Of a stretch of DNA of 23,497 bases, positions 6,850 to 15,128 are shown piece by piece. The stretch covers positions 1 to 23,497 of the forward strand of contig CAVCYP010000026.1 in the NCBI GenBank assembly GCA_963606545.1, given 5' to 3'. The notes under the pieces were generated by a model. It searched no databases. It saw only the letters and a program-made list of their open reading frames with translations, and had not been told where the DNA came from. Numbering within the stretch: the first letter of the stretch is position 1; the number at the start of each line of letters is the position of its first letter. Origin of the DNA: UBA9732 sp963606545. Its GTDB lineage: Bacteria; Spirochaetota; Spirochaetia; Sphaerochaetales; Sphaerochaetaceae. The translations under genes were made by a program, and so were the position numbers.

Positions 6850-8952
6850 TCACGTGCTAAACAGAAGCTCTGAGTAGGTAGGATACTTCCAGTAGGAGCC
6901 AGAAACCAAGGTCTCAGCTTCATCTGCCACCAAGCGGAGGTTATTCATGCAAGGAATAACCTTTGAGCTGTACGCAATGCCCTTCTTTAGACCAGTCTCA
7001 GCCTTAGAAGCCATAGTAACAGCCTTTTCCAATTTGGAGCTTTCAACATGTAAACTTGCTAAAAGGCTGTTCAAATGAACGACAAAAGCTTCAGCTTCAG
7101 AAACATCTAGATTTGCACAAAGATTCTTTCTCTGAAGAGCACTTTGTGCATAATCTCCACTATAGGCAGAGACCGCGGGAATAACCTGAGTCTTGACCAT
7201 ATCCAGCATGGTCAGCGCTTCAATGTTCACAGTTTTGTTGTAGCACTCAAGAACAATCTCTTTACGGCTTTCAAGCTCACTCTTTGTAAAGATTCCATAC
7301 TTCTCAAATAGCTCGATATTTACTGGATTTGAGAAAGCGGAAGCTGCATCAACGGTGGTCTGTAAATTCAATAATCCACGTTTTTTTGCCTCAAGCTTCC
7401 ATTCTGGAGCATAGTTATTACCGTTAAAGACTACTCTGCTGTGCTCTCTATAAGAACGTCCAACCAGTGCAGTTAAAGCCTCATCAAGGTTTCCACCCTT
7501 CTTCACAACACTTTCAAGTTCCGTTGCATAACTGTCCAAAACCGATGCCAAAGCGGTGTTCAGAACAATGTTAGGGCCTGCAGCATTAAACGATGAGCCA
7601 AGCATACGAAGCTCAAACTTATTACCAGTAAAAGCTATAGGGCTTGTTCTGTTACGGTCTGTAGTATCGCGGGGGAAGTCAGGCAAAACGTGAACGCCAA
7701 GTAGCATTTTATCTTTCTCACGGGCGCTGGCAACGGTGCCTTGAGCTATGTTCTCAAGAATTTCCGTTAGCTCATCGCCAAGGAACATGCTGACAATTGC
7801 AGGAGGTGCTTCGTCCGCACCAAGTCTGTGGTCATTGGAGGCACTGGCTACGGTGACTCGAATCATGTCTTGGTAGCGGTCTACGGCCTCAATGAGAGCG
7901 GTCAAGAAGAGCAAGAATTGAGCATTCTCTACTGGAGAATCGCCCGGTTCAAGAAGGTTTTGACCATCATCAGTAGCCATGGACCAGTTGTTGTGTTTTC
8001 CAGAACCATTTACACCGTCAAACGGCTTTTCATGCAGAAGACAGGCAAGATTATGCTTGTCTGCAATCTTTTTCATTTCTTCCATGACAACCTGGTTCTG
8101 GTCAATGGAAAGATTTGTTGTAGTAAACAGACAGGCAAGTTCGTGCTGAGATGGAGCCACCTCATTGTGGCGGGTTTTGGCAACAATTCCAAACTGCCAT
8201 AGCGTTTCATCCAATTCCTGCATGAAAGCAAGAACTCTTGGTTTAATTGCACCAAAGTAGTGATCTTCCAACTCTTGGCCCTTAATTGGCTTAGCTCCTA
8301 GGACTGTTCTTCCGCAGAACTTAAGATCTTTTCTCTGATTAAAAAGTTCTTTGTCTATAAGAAAATATTCCTGTTCAAGGCCTGTGGTTGGGCTGACTCT
8401 ACGGGTTGTGGTATTACCAAATAGCCTAAGAATTCTAAGAGCTTGGTCGTTAAGGCGCTCCATTGAACGTAACAGTGGAGTTTTCTTATCTAGAGTCTCA
8501 CCGGTAAAAGAACAGAAAGCTGTTGGAATGCATAAAGTCCCCTCTTTTATAAAAGCAAAGCTCGTTGGATCCCAGGCGGTATAGCCACGAGCTTCAAAGG
8601 TGGCTCTAAGGCCTCCTGAAGGGAAAGAAGAAGCATCAGGTTCACCTGATACAAGTTCTTTTCCGCTAAATTCCATGATGGCAGAGCCATCCTTGAGCGG
8701 AGCAATAAAGCTATTATGTTTCTCTGCAGTAGCACCTGTTAAGGGCTGGAACCAGTGCGTGTAGTGAGTGGCACCATTTTCAACGGCCCAATCTTTCATT
8801 GCATTAGCAACGACGTTTGCAATGTTGATATCAATGTCTTTTCCAACACGGATTGTAGCTTTTAGCTTCTCGTAGGTATCTTTGGGAAGATAACGACGCA
8901 TTGTCTTGTCATTGAAAACTTTACAACCAAACTTATCGGCAACTGACTCCAT
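6850..8952 (-). CDS. glnN: Glutamine synthetase type III
   Basis: This enzyme makes glutamine from glutamate, ammonia and ATP and is central to nitrogen assimilation. The 700-residue length is that of GSIII rather than GSI or GSII (about 360-470). Signatures include FPSGGLRATFEARGYTAWDP (110-129), GLEQEYFLID (191-200), RHNEVAPSQHEL (261-272) and EKPFDGVNGSGKHNNWS (308-324), with Glu and His residues expected to bind metal and substrate. GSIII occurs in Bacteroidota, Spirochaetota, some Clostridia and Cyanobacteria. The gene stands alone and converges on the acyl-CoA synthetase with a 33-base gap in which I see no good terminator. Its ATG follows a GGGGG ribosome binding site sited in a 12-bp hairpin, which suggests post-transcriptional control. 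Confidence 0.97.
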   Translation of the reverse strand: MESVADKFGCKVFNDKTMRRYLPKDTYEKLKATIRVGKDIDINIANVVANAMKDWAVENGATHYTHWFQPLTGATAEKHNSFIAPLKDGSAIMEFSGKELVSGEPDASSFPSGGLRATFEARGYTAWDPTSFAFIKEGTLCIPTAFCSFTGETLDKKTPLLRSMERLNDQALRILRLFGNTTTRRVSPTTGLEQEYFLIDKELFNQRKDLKFCGRTVLGAKPIKGQELEDHYFGAIKPRVLAFMQELDETLWQFGIVAKTRHNEVAPSQHELACLFTTTNLSIDQNQVVMEEMKKIADKHNLACLLHEKPFDGVNGSGKHNNWSMATDDGQNLLEPGDSPVENAQFLLFLTALIEAVDRYQDMIRVTVASASNDHRLGADEAPPAIVSMFLGDELTEILENIAQGTVASAREKDKMLLGVHVLPDFPRDTTDRNRTSPIAFTGNKFELRMLGSSFNAAGPNIVLNTALASVLDSYATELESVVKKGGNLDEALTALVGRSYREHSRVVFNGNNYAPEWKLEAKKRGLLNLQTTVDAASAFSNPVNIELFEKYGIFTKSELESRKEIVLECYNKTVNIEALTMLDMVKTQVIPAVSAYSGDYAQSALQRKNLCANLDVSEAEAFVVHLNSLLASLHVESSKLEKAVTMASKAETGLKKGIAYSSKVIPCMNNLRLVADEAETLVSGSYWKYPTYSELLFST

Positions 8953-8959
8953 ATAATAA

Positions 8960-8987
8960 CCCCCATAAAAAAGGCTTTTTTATGGGG
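8960..8987 (-). promoter_or_regulatory. glnN: Perfect hairpin covering the glnN ribosome binding site
   Basis: The bases CCCCATAAAAAA and TTTTTTATGGGG form a perfect 12-bp stem around a 3-base loop, directly upstream of glnN. In the glnN transcript the 3' arm supplies most of the G-run (8964-8960) that lies 7 bases before the ATG, so folding would hide the ribosome binding site. No T tract follows the stem on either strand, so it does not look like an ordinary terminator. Whether it responds to temperature, a protein or a ligand cannot be told from the sequence. Confidence 0.55.
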
Positions 8988-8991
8988 ATTG

Positions 8992-9020
8992 TTCTAACAA
9001 AAACTAGGTTATATAGTCAA
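8992..9020 (-). promoter_or_regulatory. Possible glnN promoter
   Basis: On the minus strand TTGACT (9020-9015) is followed after 17 bases by TTAGAA (8997-8992), which is a poor -10 box. The region upstream (9021-9045) is very AT-rich, as expected of a promoter. It is the best candidate in the 86-base gap between the beta-barrel gene and glnN, but only the -35 box is convincing. Confidence 0.3.
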
Positions 9021-9038
9021 TAAAAATTTAAATAAAAT

Positions 9039-10379
9039 TTACAAATTTATGCAAAGCGCTGCAGTAACATAGCTGTCTTTGCCAAGAACCTCATACTTAA
9101 CTTTGATATTGAAGTTATCAGTAAAATTAAGTCTTAAGCCAATTTCGTACCCAATTGAAGAACCAGACTTAAAGGCTGACCTTTCTGATGCAAAGATATA
9201 CCTATATCCAATAGCTCCAAACAAATCACAGAAACCTAGATCAAGAGAGGCTCCAACATTAACTTTTGCAACAGCCACATTAAAAACGTATTCTTCTGAA
9301 CTATAGAAAAGGCACTCTGCTCCAATTTCAGAGTAAAAAATACCCAAGTTATAGTGTGCTGTAGCCGCAAAGGATGGGAAGAAAGAAGTTTCAACTTTAA
9401 TTTCATTAGCTTTAAAAAGAGATCTAAAGCCAAAGTCTATAGTAAAGAAGAAATTCTTGGCCTTAGTTGTATTGGGCTTATACTCATATGTAAATACTTC
9501 TACAACAGGTTTTTCCGGCTCAAGAACTGTTTCTTTAACAGGTTCTTCAGCTGGTGCTTCTACTGCAACGGCCTCCCCTACCACCTCTTGAGCTGCAACC
9601 TCCTCTTCAGCTGGAGCATCAGNNNNNNNNNNNNNNNNNNNNNNNNNCACCTCTTGAGCTGCAACCTCCTCTTCAGCTGGAGCATCAGGCACAACTTCAA
9701 CTGGCATTTCAACCAGCTCTTGAACTGTAACCTCTTCAGCCTTGTTGGAAAACAAAGCCATAATGTAACCAGGAATTACTGCTTCAAGAACCTCCACTGC
9801 ATATTTAGCATCTTCTACCGTTGGGATAAAAGCAAGTGTAACAACGGCGGTACCTCTTGCAGGATCAATGTAAATTGTTGAATTCTCAAGATACTGTGGA
9901 AAGGCTTCATAAGCTGCTAAAGCTGCTGCCTTAAGCTCATCATAAGTAACGAAATTTGGATATGTAACCTTAACAATATTATCAAACCCTTCAATAGTTG
10001 CTTCATATCCAAATACGTTGATGGTTTTAATAAAATAGTTACTTTCTTCAACAACAGGTTTATTAACAACCAGTTCTGTCTCAGCAACCTCAATCACAGG
10101 CTGAGCTGGCTCAGTGGTCTCAACCACAGGTTCAGCGGTCTCAGTGGTCTCAACCACAGGCTCAATCACCTCAACCGGTTCATCCTCAACCGGAGCAACC
10201 GGTTCAACCTCAACCGGAGCAAAGGGCTCTTCAACTACAGGATAAGCGCCGGTTTGCAGTTCTGTAAGAACTTCAACAAGACCAGTAAATCCTTCATTTG
10301 AGACCGTTTCAGTTACACCCCTTGCAAAAAGAGGTGAAAGCAACAAACAGAGTAACAATACAATGAATAGTTTTCTCAT
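9039..10379 (-). CDS. Exported beta-barrel outer-membrane protein with acidic Pro/Glu linkers
   Basis: I do not recognise a named family. The 446-residue product begins with a signal peptide (MRKLFIVLLLCLLLSPLFA, about 1-19). A linker rich in Glu, Pro and Val follows (about 50-110, with near-repeats of VVETTE). Next come a compact predicted alpha/beta module (about 120-208), a second acidic linker with a duplicated DAPAEEEVAAQEV unit (about 215-295), and a C-terminal region (about 300-446) of alternating hydrophobic strands ending in Leu. That region looks like an outer-membrane beta-barrel of roughly eight strands. The second linker contains a 25-base run of N, so its true length is uncertain, though the frame is kept across it. 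It starts 6 bases after the LRR gene with an AAGGA site, so the two are co-transcribed. A role in cell-envelope structure is an inference. Confidence 0.75.
   Translation of the reverse strand: MRKLFIVLLLCLLLSPLFARGVTETVSNEGFTGLVEVLTELQTGAYPVVEEPFAPVEVEPVAPVEDEPVEVIEPVVETTETAEPVVETTEPAQPVIEVAETELVVNKPVVEESNYFIKTINVFGYEATIEGFDNIVKVTYPNFVTYDELKAAALAAYEAFPQYLENSTIYIDPARGTAVVTLAFIPTVEDAKYAVEVLEAVIPGYIMALFSNKAEEVTVQELVEMPVEVVPDAPAEEEVAAQEVXXXXXXXXXDAPAEEEVAAQEVVGEAVAVEAPAEEPVKETVLEPEKPVVEVFTYEYKPNTTKAKNFFFTIDFGFRSLFKANEIKVETSFFPSFAATAHYNLGIFYSEIGAECLFYSSEEYVFNVAVAKVNVGASLDLGFCDLFGAIGYRYIFASERSAFKSGSSIGYEIGLRLNFTDNFNIKVKYEVLGKDSYVTAALCINL
9555..9712. repeat. In-frame tandem repeat containing an assembly gap (25 N)
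   Basis: The sequence coding for DAPAEEEVAAQEV is present on both sides of the N run (9623-9647). The distance from one copy to the next, N included, is 66 bases. The 25 N plus two known bases equal nine codons, the same length as the VEMPVEVVP that precedes the first copy. The partial codon NCT also fits a final Pro. The gap is therefore probably one more copy of a 66-base repeat, or several if the gap size is only an estimate. Confidence 0.7.
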
Positions 10380-10385
10380 AAATCC

Positions 10386-11288
10386 TTAATACTCCCCAAG
10401 AAAACCTTGAGCATCTACCTTATAAAGACCCAGAAGGTTTGGACAATCAGAAAAAGCTCCAGCACCAACACTTTCAACTGAAGCAGGAATAATTACATCC
10501 CCACTAAGCAGGTAATTACCAGCAAAAGCCTCAGCACCAATAGATTTTAGGCCATTGTTTAGGTATAAAGCCCCATCGAACGAAGCCTTCTTAAACGCCC
10601 CATTTCCAATTGACCGTACAGAACCAGGAATAAACAAATCCCCAGAAAGTGCAACGCCCTCAAAAGCTCCTTCGCCAATCTCTTCAACAGAAGCCGGCAA
10701 AACCAAAGCACCACTTAAGCCTGTGCACTTTGAAAACGCATACTCCCCAATCTTCTTTATGGTAGCAGGAAGATACAAATCACCAGACAAATTTTCATTA
10801 TCACAGAAAGCATATGAGCCAATCTCCACCACAGGCTTTCCATTAATGTAATCCGGAATATAAAGCTCACCACTATACTGCGAGCCCCCAATTAAAACAT
10901 AGCCTCCACTTGCCGAGTCATAAATAAACTCCAACGCACTTGACACATTTTGTGACGTAGCAAAAGAATAGCTTTCTAAACCGATACTCTCTTCTGTTTC
11001 CGTTGCAGGTGCGACCTCCTCCTGAACAACCTGAGGAGCAGTCTGAACTGCAGGCGCTACNNNNNNNNNNACTGCAGGCGCTACTTCAGGCGCTACTTCA
11101 GCCTGCTGAGCTGTCGCAGGAGGCGCAACAACTTCTATGGAATCAGATCTCTCAACAATAGCCCTTTCAATAGAAGACAACGCTGCATCTTTAACATAGT
11201 TCACAAGCCTAGAGAACCTAGAGCCCTCAACTGGAGCCAAAAGAAGTAAGGGGAGAGTTATAAACATCAGTAATTTTTTTAAAATCAT
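10386..11288 (-). CDS. Exported BspA-type leucine-rich repeat protein
   Basis: The 300-residue product has a signal peptide (MILKKLLMFITLPLLLLAPVEG) and a low-complexity region rich in Ala, Pro, Val and Glu (about 50-100). The C-terminal half holds about six LRR units of the BspA/Treponema type, each about 23 residues long with a pattern like LSGDLYLPATIKKIGEYAFS. Such proteins are often surface-exposed and bind host or bacterial partners. The frame is open 11 codons further upstream, but that region forms the hairpins before the gene, and ATG 11288 begins a proper signal peptide. A run of 10 N (11061-11070) lies in the VAPE/VAPA repeat, so the length there is uncertain. It follows the InlB-repeat lipoprotein gene by 48 bases and is coupled to the beta-barrel gene. 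Confidence 0.88.
   Translation of the reverse strand: MILKKLLMFITLPLLLLAPVEGSRFSRLVNYVKDAALSSIERAIVERSDSIEVVAPPATAQQAEVAPEVAPAXXXXVAPAVQTAPQVVQEEVAPATETEESIGLESYSFATSQNVSSALEFIYDSASGGYVLIGGSQYSGELYIPDYINGKPVVEIGSYAFCDNENLSGDLYLPATIKKIGEYAFSKCTGLSGALVLPASVEEIGEGAFEGVALSGDLFIPGSVRSIGNGAFKKASFDGALYLNNGLKSIGAEAFAGNYLLSGDVIIPASVESVGAGAFSDCPNLLGLYKVDAQGFLGEY
11040..11100. repeat. Short tandem repeat containing an assembly gap (10 N)
   Basis: The unit ACTGCAGGCGCTAC appears on both sides of ten N (11061-11070), and the related CAGGCGCTACTT follows in tandem. It encodes VAP(E/A) repeats in the linker of the LRR protein. Ten N is a common filler for a gap of unknown size, so the true copy number is not known. 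Confidence 0.75.
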
Positions 11289-11291
11289 AAA

Positions 11292-11326
11292 AACCCCATA
11301 AGGGGTTGTCGCAAAAGGCAACCCCT
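11292..11326 (-). promoter_or_regulatory. Two mutually exclusive hairpins before the LRR gene
   Basis: In the transcript, AGGGGTTG (11326-11319) can pair with CAACCCCT (11108-11101 counted as 11308-11301), forming an 8-bp stem. Alternatively AACCCC (11307-11302) can pair with GGGGTT (11297-11292) around a TTAT loop, followed by a short U run and the ATG of the LRR gene. The AACCCC segment is shared, so only one hairpin can form at a time. The second hairpin would mask the GGGG that is the likely ribosome binding site. The arrangement resembles an attenuator, but part of it may simply weakly terminate transcripts from the upstream gene. Confidence 0.45.
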
Positions 11327-11336
11327 GAAGCCCAAA

Positions 11337-14300
11337 TTACTTACTAATTCTCATTAAGACCCAAACACCACCATTTGCATCTTCCCAGTATTCCACCATC
11401 TCTGAGCCAGTGAGCTTAGTATTTACCTCTGTAGTCTGAGTATTGTAAGTCATACCGTTAACATTCTTTGAAACGGTAGAAACCTCTGTTTCAACATATG
11501 CCGCAAGGTATTCTCTACACTTAATAGAAGCATTCTCAAGGTTAGTGATAAAGTCACTACCACTAGCATAGGCCTTCTCATAATGGTACTTGGACTCTTC
11601 TGGAGCCTTAATAACCCAGTCTGGCCTTGGAATATCGTTCTTGCCAAGCTCGATAATCTGAGTCTGAAGTTTGGTTACCTCGCCTACAGCTACCAGCGTC
11701 TGCTCGTAGATTGCGTAGAACGTGAGGTTTCCAGTTGTGCCACAACCTATTGTAACCGTGTCATTTACCAGTTCAAGAGGATCTCCACTTCTTACCCAAC
11801 CAAGGAAGGTGTAGCCAGCTTTGTGTGGGTTTGCAAGAGTGAAGTAAGAATCGGCAGTATAAGTAGTTGGGTTTGAATTACCGTACTGATAGCTACCACC
11901 GTCTAGGTTATAGGAAATGGTATAAGAATTAGCCTTCCAAAGAGCCTTGTAGGAAAGATTTCCACCCTTGGAAGTATCCACTCGCAGGACCAAGGCAGGA
12001 TAATCCGTTGAGCTATAGGCACTTCTGACCCAACCAAGGAACTCATAACCATCTTTAACAGGATTCATCAAGATAAAGGCCCTGTCTTCTGTTGTGTAAC
12101 TTGTCGGATTAATTACAGCACCACGTGAGAAATAGCCACCATCAAGATCATAGTTAATTGAATAAGTACTTGCCTTCCAAACCGCCTTCAGAGCTACATC
12201 CCTTCTTAACTCACTAGCTTTGATAACGTAGTTAGCAACAGGTTTGTACCCTTCTTTTCCAGCTTCAACCCAACCTAGGAAGGTGTAGCCGGCTCTCTTT
12301 GGAGCCTCAAGTTCAATATCTCCCTCAAAGTTAGTGAAGAAAGCAGGATTTGAATCAACATACTCAAAAGCACCACCGTCTAAATTATAGGAAATCTTGT
12401 ACTCTTTTGCCTTCCAAGTTGCCACAAGAGTGAGGTTTCCACCCTTAGAAGTATCAAAACAATAATCAACAACAGGATACATCTTCTTTTCCATGCCCTT
12501 GATTATCCAACCTGCAAATTCGTAGGTTTCCTTGATTGGATTTACAAGAGTAAATGGCTCTGTTTCAACTGTGTAATTTGTTGCATTATCTGCACTTCCA
12601 ATTTCAAAATCGCCATCATTGAGCTCATAGGTTATGGTGTACTCAATTGGCTCCCAAACAGCCTCAAGAACTACATCTTGAGCCTTAGCACAATCAACTT
12701 CAACTTCATACTTGGTTGAGCCATCATCACAAAGCCAACCCTTGAAAAGGTAGTTATCTCTGACAGCCTTGCCAATTACGAAATCTGAATCATTAATTGT
12801 GAAGGTAGCTGGAGCTTCAACAGTGCCACCATCTAACTGCAGAATTACATTGTAATTATGAAGCTGGAACAATGGGACATAGAGTCTATCTCCAATAGAG
12901 CCCTTCTCTAGAACTAAGCCAGTCTGAGCTTCTGTATACTCTTGGTCATCTAAAACCCAACCCATGAAATCATAGCCGTATTTCTCTGGATCCTTAATTT
13001 CTACAATTTCTTCAGCGGTGTACCTTGTAGGATACTCATAGACCTCAGGTTCCGGTTCAATTCTTGGTCCATACTCTTCGTCAGAAGCATAGTCAATAGA
13101 ATAGACGTTAATTTCCCAAGTTGCCTTATAAGCCCTATTTCCATTGCTACCCTGATAAATTGTTATATCATCATACTTTACATCAGCAAGTACAGTCTTC
13201 TGATACTCAAGAGCAAAACCTGCATCACTTGCAATACCCTTAATAAGGCCTTCAAGAATAGAAGGATCCCCGTTAGTTACATCAAGAGTAATTATGTTAC
13301 CGTTTCTCTTTGTCTCTGCTTCAGGGAATTCTTTTGCAAGATATTGTTCAAGCACTTGGATTAAATTATCTGACAGTCCAACTGGGAACACCCATTCTGT
13401 CTTTGTACCAAAGACTTTTACTATAAAATCAACGCCTTCAACGTTGAAAGTCAAAGTAAAGAGAACAGGATCATATGCAACTTCTTCTGTTACGGCCCAT
13501 CCGGTGAAGGTGTAGCCCCTCTTAACTGGAGTTGGAAGCGTGAAAGTCTTTGTCTCATAATTATATGAAGTAGGAGCTTCACCTTCAAACTCGCCACCAT
13601 CAAGGTCATAACTTATTGAGTACTCCACTGGAGCCCACTGTGCAACCAGAGTTACATTTCTATCTACAGCAGTATCAGTGAACTCTGAAGTGTAAATTTT
13701 ACCACTCTTTAAATCCTTCCAACCCTTGAAAATATAGAAATCTCTAGTTGGAGCGTTTAATTCAAAGGCCTTCTGATCAAACAAGAACTGAGTTGGATTG
13801 CTTTCTTTAAGAGAACCGCTTTGTAAATCATAAGTTACAAGATAGACTCGGCGTCCCCAAATAGCCACTAAATCCTTCTCTCCTGTAGTTCCAACCTTAA
13901 TGCAGTAGTTTGGATCTGTTACAGGAATTACCATGTCAGCAGTCAGTTTAGCTAAATCAATCTTCTCCATATCATATTGAGATTTCTCAACCCAACCCAA
14001 GAAAGTAAAACCTTCACGAGTAGGCTTAATGAAGCTAACCTCTTCTGTTATGTCATAGAAATCAGGATTAGTTGGAGGGACCACTTCCTCTGGTTCTTCT
14101 GCCTCTTCTACAGGATCTTCAGTAGGAACATACAAATCATCAATAATAAGTCCATCTTCATTGTAGGTAATAGGATACTCAATTGTGTTCCACTGAGAAG
14201 TAAGAGCAATATTGCCAGCATATGCAGTGTTTATAACAACTGAGTTGTCTTTTACTTCAGCAATTGCGCCCTCTTCACAAGCCCAACCTTCAAAGTCATA

Positions 14301-15023
14301 GCCCGTCTTTGTTGGGTTTGCAATTTTAATAAAGCCATCACACTTATAGACATACTGAGCCTTAACCTCACCATCTACACTAACTGTATAAGTACAGGGT
14401 CTCCACAAAGCAACAACCGTCTTGTCTCCAGTAACTGTGCCCTTATTTTTCTTAACAACTCTTACCGCAGAACCTTCGCCAGCCCCGTCTTCTATCCAGC
14501 CAACAAACTCATAGCCTGTGATATTAGTCAAAGCAGGAATATCGATTGGAGTCTCAATTGTATAAATCTTACTCTTATAGGCAGGAAGATCCTTAACATC
14601 TCCACCAATGGTTCCAAAGACAAGCCGGCTTTCAAACCTTACTTTGTACTCTTGCAAAGTCCACTGAGCAACATAGAGTTTAGGCGTTTTTACCTCTTTT
14701 TTGACAACCTCAAAGAGAGGGGCTGCTGTGGCTTCTGCGCTTTCTGATACAGCTACAGCTTCTGTAGTAGCTACAGGTGTAGCTTCAAGCCAACCGGCAA
14801 AGTTATAGCCTTCTTTTTCAGCCAGTGGCAACGTGATTACATCTTGCTTGCGCTCAGAGATAGCTCTACTAAGCTCTCCGTCTACAAGCTGACCACCAGC
14901 GCAGTCAAACGTTATCAAATTGCCGTTAATTTTCAGCTCTGTGGTATTATTCACAGTGCTACAAGCTGTTAGGGCAAATAAAGCCACTAAACAAAATACA
15001 ACAATCCTTAAAGTTTTCTTCAT
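11337..15023 (-). CDS. Large lipoprotein with InlB-type (Listeria-Bacteroides) repeats and LPP20-like C-terminus
   Basis: The 1228-residue product has a lipoprotein signal (MKKTLRIVVFCLVALFALTAC, lipobox LTAC at 18-21), so it is probably anchored by Cys21. Most of it consists of about twelve repeats of 60-80 residues of the InlB B-repeat type, each with a core such as YTFLGWVRSG and many with YNLDGG at the next strand. An unrelated stretch (about 520-608) interrupts the repeats. The last 110 residues (PRPDWVIKAPEE... NASIKCREYLAAYVETEVS) resemble the LPP20 lipoprotein family. A Glu/Pro-rich patch (EDPVEEAEEPEEVVPP) lies near residue 320. The frame is open 21 codons upstream, but ATG 15023 begins the signal peptide and follows a GGTTGGG site; a promoter sits just before it. 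Surface display and adhesion are inferences from the repeat type. Confidence 0.88.
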   Translation of the reverse strand: MKKTLRIVVFCLVALFALTACSTVNNTTELKINGNLITFDCAGGQLVDGELSRAISERKQDVITLPLAEKEGYNFAGWLEATPVATTEAVAVSESAEATAAPLFEVVKKEVKTPKLYVAQWTLQEYKVRFESRLVFGTIGGDVKDLPAYKSKIYTIETPIDIPALTNITGYEFVGWIEDGAGEGSAVRVVKKNKGTVTGDKTVVALWRPCTYTVSVDGEVKAQYVYKCDGFIKIANPTKTGYDFEGWACEEGAIAEVKDNSVVINTAYAGNIALTSQWNTIEYPITYNEDGLIIDDLYVPTEDPVEEAEEPEEVVPPTNPDFYDITEEVSFIKPTREGFTFLGWVEKSQYDMEKIDLAKLTADMVIPVTDPNYCIKVGTTGEKDLVAIWGRRVYLVTYDLQSGSLKESNPTQFLFDQKAFELNAPTRDFYIFKGWKDLKSGKIYTSEFTDTAVDRNVTLVAQWAPVEYSISYDLDGGEFEGEAPTSYNYETKTFTLPTPVKRGYTFTGWAVTEEVAYDPVLFTLTFNVEGVDFIVKVFGTKTEWVFPVGLSDNLIQVLEQYLAKEFPEAETKRNGNIITLDVTNGDPSILEGLIKGIASDAGFALEYQKTVLADVKYDDITIYQGSNGNRAYKATWEINVYSIDYASDEEYGPRIEPEPEVYEYPTRYTAEEIVEIKDPEKYGYDFMGWVLDDQEYTEAQTGLVLEKGSIGDRLYVPLFQLHNYNVILQLDGGTVEAPATFTINDSDFVIGKAVRDNYLFKGWLCDDGSTKYEVEVDCAKAQDVVLEAVWEPIEYTITYELNDGDFEIGSADNATNYTVETEPFTLVNPIKETYEFAGWIIKGMEKKMYPVVDYCFDTSKGGNLTLVATWKAKEYKISYNLDGGAFEYVDSNPAFFTNFEGDIELEAPKRAGYTFLGWVEAGKEGYKPVANYVIKASELRRDVALKAVWKASTYSINYDLDGGYFSRGAVINPTSYTTEDRAFILMNPVKDGYEFLGWVRSAYSSTDYPALVLRVDTSKGGNLSYKALWKANSYTISYNLDGGSYQYGNSNPTTYTADSYFTLANPHKAGYTFLGWVRSGDPLELVNDTVTIGCGTTGNLTFYAIYEQTLVAVGEVTKLQTQIIELGKNDIPRPDWVIKAPEESKYHYEKAYASGSDFITNLENASIKCREYLAAYVETEVSTVSKNVNGMTYNTQTTEVNTKLTGSEMVEYWEDANGGVWVLMRISK

Positions 15024-15054
15024 GAATTCCCAACCTTTTTGTGTGCTTTTTGTA

Positions 15055-15082
15055 ATTTTACCACACTTTTCCTTATTGTTAA
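15055..15082 (-). promoter_or_regulatory. Sigma-70 promoter for the InlB-repeat lipoprotein operon
   Basis: On the minus strand TTAACA (15082-15077) and TAAAAT (15060-15055) are separated by 16 bases, each one mismatch from consensus. A TG two bases before the -10 box is an extended -10 feature. Transcription would start near 15048, 25 bases before the ATG. It probably serves the lipoprotein, LRR and beta-barrel genes. Confidence 0.6.
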
Positions 15083-15128
15083 GCAAAAAAAGAGTTAAGA
15101 ATCCAAAAGAAGCAAGAATCTAGCGTTT

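Noticed and set aside
9354..9881. Plus-strand open frame opposite the beta-barrel gene
   Set aside because: It runs across the N gap, is rich in Cys, Phe and Asn in a way typical of antisense frames, and lacks any ribosome binding site or domain.
14920..15123. Plus-strand open frame opposite the lipoprotein signal peptide
   Set aside because: It overlaps the promoter and start of the lipoprotein gene on the other strand and shows no coding features.
15083..15128. Terminator after the ABC permease gene
   Set aside because: A T-rich stretch and a repeated GATTCTT are present, but no stem forms.
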